Positions 1 through 5,145 of a stretch of DNA of 5,145 bases are shown piece by piece (the first letter of the stretch is position 1; each line of letters begins with the position of its first letter). The DNA comes from Candidatus Eiseniibacteriota bacterium (lineage in GTDB: Bacteria > Eisenbacteria > RBG-16-71-46), in assembly GCA_005893365.1 (NCBI GenBank), contig VBPB01000065.1, positions 3,947 to 9,091 on the forward strand, given 5' to 3'. The notes beneath the pieces are model-generated. The model did no database searches. It had not been told where the DNA came from and was given only the letters and a program-made list of their open reading frames with translations. A program made the translations under genes and the position numbers.

Positions 1-389
1 AGCGCCTGGCGCTCGCGGTACCCGGTCTCCATGATGGTGGTGGTATCGCCGAACGCGGTGGGGACCCTGGCCAGCACGAACGGGGTGATCCCGTCGCTGT
101 AGTTCATCCCGGTGCCCTTCGGCACCTCGACGGAGTGGAACACGGTGAGGTCCGCCTTGTCGGGGGGCTCGAAGAAGTCCCCCACCATGCCGAAGTTCCA
201 GTACCGGGTCCGGAGGTTGTTGGCGTCGTGGGTGCCCATGCGCTCGGAGTCGAACCCGCCGCGCTGGCTCTTGGGGACGACCGGGAGCGGCTGCGCCCCA
301 GCACCCGCGGCGGCCAGCAGGGCCACGGCGGCCAGCAGCCGCGCCACGGTCGAGGCGCGCCGGAGGCGATCAGGGCTGCGCGTGGTCAC
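1..389 (-). CDS. Secreted protein of unknown function, N-terminal 129 residues only
   Basis: The frame is open from a GTG at 389 to the left edge, with no stop, so the gene continues outside the window. Residues 1-32 look like a signal peptide: an arginine-rich start (RSPDRLRRAS), a hydrophobic stretch (RLLAAVALLAAAG) and a cleavage site near AGA|QP. The mature part holds compact, ordered-looking motifs: GGFDSERMGTHDANN (44-58), TRYWNFGMVGDF (61-72), VFHSVEVPKG (83-92) and GMNYSDGITPFVLAR (94-108). I associate this style with uncharacterised secreted proteins of FCB-group genomes but cannot name a family, and see no catalytic signature. The start is uncertain. GTG 389 has GGGA nine bases upstream and overlaps the receptor stop by 20 bases, suggesting translational coupling. 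GTG 347 would also give a good signal peptide and no overlap but has no Shine-Dalgarno sequence. Confidence 0.8.
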   Translation of the reverse strand, partial: MTTRSPDRLRRASTVARLLAAVALLAAAGAGAQPLPVVPKSQRGGFDSERMGTHDANNLRTRYWNFGMVGDFFEPPDKADLTVFHSVEVPKGTGMNYSDGITPFVLARVPTAFGDTTTIMETGYRERQA

Positions 390-3063
390 GAAGACCGATC
401 CCGATCTCGATCCGCCGCGGCGGGTAGTACCGCGTCGGATCGTTCAAGGTGACGACATCCGCCGCCCCGTAGCGCGAATAGTAGGGACTCCCGGAGCTGT
501 CGAAGACGAAGCCGTTGAAGTAGCGGGTGTCGAACACGTTGAACGCCCGCGCGAACACCGTGGCGCCGAGCCCCGCCAGCCGGACCGGCCGCTCGCTCCG
601 CAGGTCGAGCAGCATCGCGGTGGGCTTGCGGCCCGAGTTGGTCTCGAGCCCGCCCGCGAATCCGGAGACCAGCGCCGGGGTGTAGGGCTGGCCGCTCGCC
701 ACGCGCAGCACCGCGCTCGATGAGACCCCGCCGGGCCCTGCGATGCTCACCGTCAGATTGAGGGTGTGACGCTGATCCCAGTCGAGCGGCGCGAGCCTGG
801 GCCGGGGGTCCTCCCCGGCCGAGGCCCGGGTCGCGGTCTCGCGCGGATCGCTCGAGTTGCCCTGGGCGAACTCCCAGGTGTAGTCCATCGTGCTGCTGAT
901 CCGGCCCAGCTGGCGCTGGTCCAGCGCCAAGGTGAACCCGATGACGCTGCCGAAGTCCACGTTGGTGAGCCGCGCGTACTCGGCGCCGTTGTAGGTGGAG
1001 ACGAACTCGACCCCCAGCAGGTCGCGGATGTCCTTGTAGAAGACGCTCGCGTCCAGGCCCAGCCAGTCGGTGACCGCCTGCTTGTAGCCGAACTGGTACT
1101 GCACGGTGCGCTCGGGCCTGATGTCGGGGTTGCCGAGCACGCCGTAACTGATCCCGCCGGCCTGGAGCTGCCGCAGGATGCGGTAGTCGGCGTTGTCGAA
1201 CATCGTGCCCAGCGCCGGCATCTGATAGAAGTGCCCGTAGGCGAAGAACACCGCGGCGTCGCGCGTGACCGGATACGACACGCCCAGGCGCGGGGCGAGC
1301 GAGACCTTGTTGCGGGTCGGCTTCAGTTCCGAGCGCGGGGCCCCGGCGATGGCGTTGGCGGGGTTGGCGAGGTCGCTGGGCAGCGAGGCGCGGGCGTCGA
1401 AGGAATCGAGGCGGAGCCCGCCCCGGAGCCGGAGGTTGTTCCACTCCACCTCGTCCTGGGCGAAGCCGGCCGCCACCACCGGCCGGTACTCGCTCACCGC
1501 CGGGTAGTCGGGGGGCTCGTTCACGTGGCGGACCAGCTGCTGCTGCCCGTTGACGGTCGCGTAGACCAGGTAGCCCGGGTGCCCGAACCGGAGGCGGGTG
1601 ACCTGATACTCGGCGCCCAGCTTCAGGTGGTGCTCGCGGTTGAGCTGGCTCTCGTAGACGCCCTTGGCCACCAGCGCGTTGGTGGTCTGGGCGAAGCGCG
1701 TGAACTCCACCCCCTGGATGAACGCGCCCAGGTCGAAGTCGGTGTCGCCCTGGGGCGGGCCGGCCGCGTCGTAGCGCGGATCGTCGAGGGCATCGTAGAC
1801 CATGTCGTGGTAATCGAAGTAGTTCTGCCGCACCGTGGCGTTGAAGAAGGACGACTTGCCCAGCGCGCGGGTCACGTCGAACCCGTGGACGATCGAGAAG
1901 GTGCGCTGACGCGAGAGGCCGTCGGGGTTGAGGCGGAACCCGTAGGTGCCGCGCCGGCTGCGGATCGAGTTGGCGATCGCCTGGTAGCCGAGCCGCCAAT
2001 CCTCGAACGCATGCGTGTCGAACTTGGCCACCCCGGACCACTCGCGTGACCATGCCAGCGGCACCGACGCGCGGTCGCCGGTCGGGTAGAAGAGCTTGCG
2101 CTCGAAGTCGGAGGTGTCGGTGGGCACGAACAGGCGGACGCCGCGCACGTAATCGTCGCGGTGGTAGTAGCGTCCGGTGACCAGGAAGCGGGTCTTGGCG
2201 AGGCCGAGCGGCCCGCTCAAGGTGAGCTGGTAGTTCTGGACGTCGGCGGGGCGGAACGCGCAGGGCACGAGGCGGCGCGGGTTGATCTCGGTCGGCGTGC
2301 CCCCCACCCGGGCCCGGGTGTTGCCGCCGTAGTAGTAGCCGCCCGCGAAGGTCTCGGCGTCCCACCGGAACCGGTCGCCGCCGCTGCGCAGCACGGCGTT
2401 GACCACGCCGCTCATCGCCTGGCCGTACTCGGCGTCGAAGGTGCCGCTGATGACCTGCACTTCCTCGAGCAGCGAGCGGTCCAGGCGCAGGCTCGACTTG
2501 TTGTCGTAGGGGTTGTTCACGGTGACGCCGTCGACCTGATACTGCACCTCGCCGGTGCGCCCGCCGCGGAAGTGGCCGTCGACCACGCCGGCCTGGAGGT
2601 TGACGACCTCCTGCAGCTCCTGGACCGGGAGCGTGTTCAGCTCCTTGCGCGAGACCGACGCGATCTGGCTGGTCTGATTGACGTCCACCACCGGCCGCTG
2701 CGCGCTCACGACCACGTCCGGCATCTGCACCGGGGCTTCCTGGAGGGTGACGTCGAGCGACGTGGTGTTGTCCGCTGAGATCACCACGCCCTGGATCAGG
2801 ACCGGCTGGTACCCGAGCATGTTCACCCGCACGTCGTACTGGCCGGCGGGCAGGTTGAGGACGAAGTAACTGCCGTCGGCCTGGGTGAGGGCGCCGGTGC
2901 GGGCGGCGGGGATCGCGACGTTGGCACCCGCGATCGGCTGCTTGGCCGGATCGAGCACCCGGCCCGAGAGCTTGCCGGCGGTTCCGGCCTGGGCGCGCGG
3001 GATCAGGAGGGACGACAGAAGGATGGCGACTCCGGCAACCGTTCTCACACCAGGGTGAATCAT
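370..3063 (-). CDS. TonB-dependent outer-membrane receptor with carboxypeptidase-regulatory-like N-terminal domain
   Basis: An outer-membrane beta-barrel that imports a ligand using energy from TonB-ExbBD. Numbering is from the ATG at 3063 (897 residues). Residues 1-26 are a signal peptide ending in RAQA. About 30-107 is a CarboxypepD_reg-like domain (SGRVLDPAKQPIAGANV, DGSYFVLNLPAGQYDVRV). DVVVSAQRP near 116 sits where a TonB box is expected. The plug spans about 135-230, with RGGRTGEVQYQVDGV, NNPYDN and FDAEYGQAMSGVVN, all classic plug motifs. The rest is barrel, with strands such as NPDIRPERTVQYQFGY near 645 and ARAFNVFDTRYF near 838, ending RRIEIGIGL. The length is normal for the family. 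A GTG at 3078 would add five residues but has no Shine-Dalgarno sequence and puts polar residues before the signal, so the ATG is preferred. The C-terminus lacks the usual final aromatic residue. It follows the CBM9-like gene by 84 bases and overlaps the next gene by 20. The substrate is unknown; the neighbour hints at a glycan but does not prove it. Confidence 0.95.
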   Translation of the reverse strand: MIHPGVRTVAGVAILLSSLLIPRAQAGTAGKLSGRVLDPAKQPIAGANVAIPAARTGALTQADGSYFVLNLPAGQYDVRVNMLGYQPVLIQGVVISADNTTSLDVTLQEAPVQMPDVVVSAQRPVVDVNQTSQIASVSRKELNTLPVQELQEVVNLQAGVVDGHFRGGRTGEVQYQVDGVTVNNPYDNKSSLRLDRSLLEEVQVISGTFDAEYGQAMSGVVNAVLRSGGDRFRWDAETFAGGYYYGGNTRARVGGTPTEINPRRLVPCAFRPADVQNYQLTLSGPLGLAKTRFLVTGRYYHRDDYVRGVRLFVPTDTSDFERKLFYPTGDRASVPLAWSREWSGVAKFDTHAFEDWRLGYQAIANSIRSRRGTYGFRLNPDGLSRQRTFSIVHGFDVTRALGKSSFFNATVRQNYFDYHDMVYDALDDPRYDAAGPPQGDTDFDLGAFIQGVEFTRFAQTTNALVAKGVYESQLNREHHLKLGAEYQVTRLRFGHPGYLVYATVNGQQQLVRHVNEPPDYPAVSEYRPVVAAGFAQDEVEWNNLRLRGGLRLDSFDARASLPSDLANPANAIAGAPRSELKPTRNKVSLAPRLGVSYPVTRDAAVFFAYGHFYQMPALGTMFDNADYRILRQLQAGGISYGVLGNPDIRPERTVQYQFGYKQAVTDWLGLDASVFYKDIRDLLGVEFVSTYNGAEYARLTNVDFGSVIGFTLALDQRQLGRISSTMDYTWEFAQGNSSDPRETATRASAGEDPRPRLAPLDWDQRHTLNLTVSIAGPGGVSSSAVLRVASGQPYTPALVSGFAGGLETNSGRKPTAMLLDLRSERPVRLAGLGATVFARAFNVFDTRYFNGFVFDSSGSPYYSRYGAADVVTLNDPTRYYPPRRIEIGIGLRDHAQP

Positions 3064-3147
3064 GGAAGTCCGCACCACATGCGCGCGGCAGCGAGGAGCG
3101 GGCCCGCGGCGGCCCCCGCCCCCCCCTGCTCCACTACCCAGGATTGG
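3064..3147 (-). other. 84-base intergenic gap with a G-rich tract
   Basis: This is the leader between the stop of the CBM9-like gene and the receptor ATG. On the coding strand it has a run of eight G (3126-3119), one C, a run of five G (3117-3113), then a ten-base palindrome GCGGGCCCGC (3107-3098). There is no hairpin followed by a T run, so no intrinsic terminator is supported and read-through into the receptor gene is plausible. Only CGGA five bases before the ATG at 3063 resembles a Shine-Dalgarno sequence, and it is weak. Confidence 0.55.
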
Positions 3148-5102
3148 CTACCGGAGCTGCATCAGCTTGCCCGACAGGTTCGCGATCACCGCGCCGGTGG
3201 CAGGATCGTGCGCCTGGAGGCGGTAGAGGTACAAGCCCGACCGGCCGGCCGGCAGGGTCACCGGGACCTGCCGTTGGCCGGGCAGGTAGCGGCCGAGCGT
3301 CAGGCTGCGCACCCGGCGGCCGTCCGCGGCGAACACCTCGAGGGTCACGTCCGACTCGCGCCCGAGCGTGAACTCGAGGGTGGTGGTGAGGTGGAAGGGA
3401 TTCGGCGAATTGCCCAGCGCGGCGGATCCAGCAGCGTCCACGCCGGACAGCACTGCTCCTCGCGCTCGCGGAAGAACCAGGTCCGGGTCGAGTAGCTGTC
3501 CGAGAGCGGGTTGCTGAAGCGGTCGTGGTCGTGCAGGTCGATGCCGAAGAACATCGTGTGGTCGCCGAGGCCGGCCGGATACCCGAGCGCCTTGAGATCC
3601 ACCTTCAGCTCGGCGGTGTATCCGACGTCGCTCGAGGTGGTGCCGGTCGAGTCCACGGTCGTCCCGGGCTTGAGCTGCAGGGCCACCTGCGCCGTCCCGC
3701 CGTTGACGAGCGGCACCAGGTCCTTGATGGGCACGGCACCCCCGGCCGAGCTCACGTGGAACGAGAGGCCCTTGCCCGCGAGGTTGTGATCCACCATGTC
3801 CTCTTCGGAGCGGCTGGTGATGCTGACGGTGAAACCGTCCCACTCGTCTTCCGTCGCGTTGCTCTGGACCCGGGTATCGCGCACGTCGAAGCCCAGGTAG
3901 AGGAAGTCGCCCTTCCAGAAGTACTTGACGGTGGCATCGCCCCCGTTGGCCACGAACGGGAGCGGATTGGGGGCGGGGTCATCGACGGCCAATCGGGGCT
4001 GGAACTGGCCGGAGCGGTACTTGCCGACGCTCGGATAGGCGCCGCGCAGCGCATCGTCGTTCCAGCGGAGGTCGAGGCTCGGCGCCACGGACCAGACGGC
4101 ATCGGCCAGGCTGCCGTCGATCGTCGGGGCCGCCAAGGTCGTGACCGGGATGCGGAAGTCGGGATCGATCGCCGGCACCGCCCCCGAGACGTTGGTCACG
4201 TTCGGGCGCGCGTAGATCCGCACCTCGTCCTGCTCCGCGATGTTGCCCCAGGGGCAGGCCCACCAGGTGCGGTTGCGGCTCAGATCGAACCCGAGCGGGG
4301 ACTTCCACCAGTTGTCGGTGTCGTAGATGGAGATGTTCCACTCGATCGTGTCGCCGGCGGCCTTGGTGACGTCGTACCCCATCACCCCCAGGTCGAAGAC
4401 CATCTCCACCGTGTACCCCACGTCGACCGCGGCATCGCTGTTGGTGGTGCCGTTGACCACCGTGCGCGCGTCCCACGCCGCGATCTGGGCGCCCGTGCGC
4501 GGGACCACCTGGCCGGTGGCGCAATCGCACACCGGATCGGGGGCCCAGCGTCCCTTGAAGATCGGCGGGTTCGACACCGCCGAGTCGATCGCCTGGGCGC
4601 AGGGACACACGGTCTGCGCGTCGCGCGGGTACCACCACGAGTAGAGGTACTCGGCCACCGGCTTGGGGAACCCGGGCAGCGAATGGTCCTTGACCGCCAT
4701 CAGGAACCCGTCGAAGTAGTTGAAGCCGCCGCCGCCGCCGATGGACTTGTCGGGCACGGTGGCGCCCAGATAGAGCTTGTTCCCCATCACCAGGAACTTG
4801 AGCATGGCGTTCGTGCTGTCGTTGGTGGACTGCGTCGGCGGGAATCCGCCCTCGTCCTTCCACCCGCTGCCCGGGATGCCCTGGGTCCCGGTGACCGGGT
4901 TGGCGACATCGTACCGGTAATGGACCCGCCAGGATTCCGCCTGCGCCCAGACCGGCTCGGTCAGGTTCCCGTCCAGGGTGATCGAGCCGGGCGGCACGGT
5001 GCGGGCCCAGATCGCGTCGGTGCGGGGCAGTTGCGCCCACGCGGGGGCCGCGGTCGCGAGGACCGCCCCCATCAACCAGACGGCGGTGAGTCGCTTGTTC
5101 AT
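3148..5102 (-). CDS. Secreted protein with tandem CBM9-like domains and a C-terminal FlgD-like/T9SS-type module; frame broken near 3420
   Basis: An exported protein, probably carbohydrate-binding, acting in the periplasm or on the cell surface. Residues 1-23 form a signal peptide ending APAWA|Q. Two related beta-sandwich domains follow, about 30-300 and 318-560. Each opens with a DG-x-L-x(3)-VW motif (LDGNLTEPVW at 43, IDGSLADAVW at 328). Each then has LYLG (110, 401), FDGF or WDGF (130, 420), DVGYT (227, 492) and a closing RTW (278, 540). This is the pattern of the CBM9-like family. The first frame ends at 3345 after a meaningless tail. The frame one base away, from 3420 to a TAG at 3148-3150, encodes about 90 residues beginning ALGNSPNPF and ending SGKLMQLR, typical of FlgD-Ig or T9SS type A tails. 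Restoring one base gives 651 residues. The ATG at 5102 is chosen because GAGGA lies seven bases upstream and the signal peptide follows at once. No catalytic motif is seen, and the ligand is unknown. Confidence 0.85.
3418..3425 (-). other. Probable single-base deletion (frameshift junction)
   Basis: Before this point the frame from 5102 encodes the conserved end of the second CBM9-like domain (CCPAWTLLDP). After it, that frame becomes a low-complexity Ser/Pro/Arg tail ending at 3345. The convincing sequence (ALGNSPNPF and onward) continues in the -1 frame. Adding one base after Pro560 joins the two parts without a gap. No classical X-XXY-YYZ slippery heptamer is visible at the join, so a sequencing or assembly error or a true mutation is likelier than programmed frameshifting. 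The exact base cannot be fixed; the change could lie anywhere from about 3410 to 3460. Confidence 0.8.
4725..4739 (-). repeat. Short in-frame GGC triplet repeat (five units)
   Basis: Five tandem GGC codons on the coding strand encode Gly122-Gly126 in the first CBM9-like domain, between the LYLGATVPDKS strand and FNYFDGF. It is probably a flexible loop between strands. Units of three cannot break the frame, so this would be a length-variable loop rather than a phase-variation switch. Confidence 0.7.
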
Positions 5103-5145
5103 CGGTCCATCCTCGTCAGGAGCGGACGCGGCGCCGATCCCCCCC
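5103..5145. other. Upstream region at the right edge
   Basis: Only 43 bases precede the first gene. Apart from the ribosome binding site they hold a run of C at the very edge (G on the coding strand). No -10 or -35 promoter boxes can be recognised, so the operon promoter, if it lies here, is outside the window. Confidence 0.5.
5110..5114 (-). promoter_or_regulatory. Ribosome binding site of the CBM9-like gene
   Basis: GAGGA on the coding strand lies seven bases upstream of the ATG at 5102. It is the best Shine-Dalgarno match in the window and supports that start. Another ATG directly overlaps this site, but it is out of frame and stops after two codons (ATG GAC CGA TGA... is read in the wrong phase). 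Confidence 0.75.

Noticed and set aside
112..723. 203-codon plus-strand open frame at the left end
   Set aside because: Antisense to the secreted-protein start and the receptor C-terminus; Arg/Ala/Pro-rich with no motif support.
766..2049. 427-codon plus-strand open frame opposite the receptor gene
   Set aside because: Its composition is dominated by Val, Gly, Arg, Ala and Glu with no domain pattern or signal. It is antisense to a clearly real receptor, as expected for a GC-rich gene whose complementary frame lacks stops.
386..2365. 659-codon minus-strand frame overlapping the receptor
   Set aside because: Almost entirely Arg, Gly, Pro, Ala and His; an out-of-phase reading of the receptor codons.
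2161..2778. 205-codon plus-strand open frame opposite the receptor plug region
   Set aside because: Same low-complexity Val/Ala/His/Asp pattern with no recognisable motif; a shadow of the receptor gene.
3098..3126. Intrinsic terminator between the first two genes
   Set aside because: A short GC palindrome exists, but no stable longer stem and no T run follows on the coding strand.
3415..3425. Programmed -1 ribosomal frameshift as the explanation for the frame break
   Set aside because: No slippery heptamer is visible at the junction, and nothing in this family suggests recoding. A missing base is the simpler reading, though not excluded without read data.
3979..5040. 353-codon minus-strand frame inside the CBM9-like gene
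   Set aside because: Arg/Gly/His-rich out-of-phase reading. The overlapping frame has a signal peptide and repeated domain motifs.

Overview
This is a GC-rich window (by eye about two thirds G+C, with strong G/C bias at third codon positions) carrying three consecutive genes, all on the minus strand, so it reads from right to left. All three products begin with a Sec-type signal peptide. The second is an outer-membrane TonB-dependent receptor, so the source is a diderm (Gram-negative) bacterium. A C-terminal 'PNPF' module of the FlgD-Ig/T9SS-tail type, tandem family-9-like carbohydrate-binding domains and a receptor with a carboxypeptidase-regulatory-like N-terminal domain all point to a high-GC member of the FCB group or a relative (for example Candidatus Eisenbacteria or Gemmatimonadota). 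That placement is inference from protein style, not a marker-gene result.

Layout in transcription order. (1) 5102 to 3148: a secreted protein with two CBM9-like domains and a C-terminal FlgD-like/sorting-type module. The reading frame is broken near 3420 by what looks like one missing base, which cuts the C-terminal module off from the rest. (2) An 84-base gap with a G-rich tract on the coding strand and no clear terminator. (3) 3063 to 370: a complete TonB-dependent receptor of 897 residues. (4) 389 to beyond base 1: the first 129 residues of a secreted protein that I cannot assign to a named family. It overlaps the receptor stop by 20 bases and runs off the left edge of the window.

The shared strand, the short gap, the overlap and three exported products suggest one operon. 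Its products would work at the cell surface: a binding protein with a possible surface-sorting tail, an outer-membrane importer, and an exported protein of unknown role. The substrate cannot be read from the sequence. No RNA genes, CRISPR arrays, insertion sequences or attachment sites were seen. The long plus-strand open frames opposite the receptor are judged to be GC-driven shadows.
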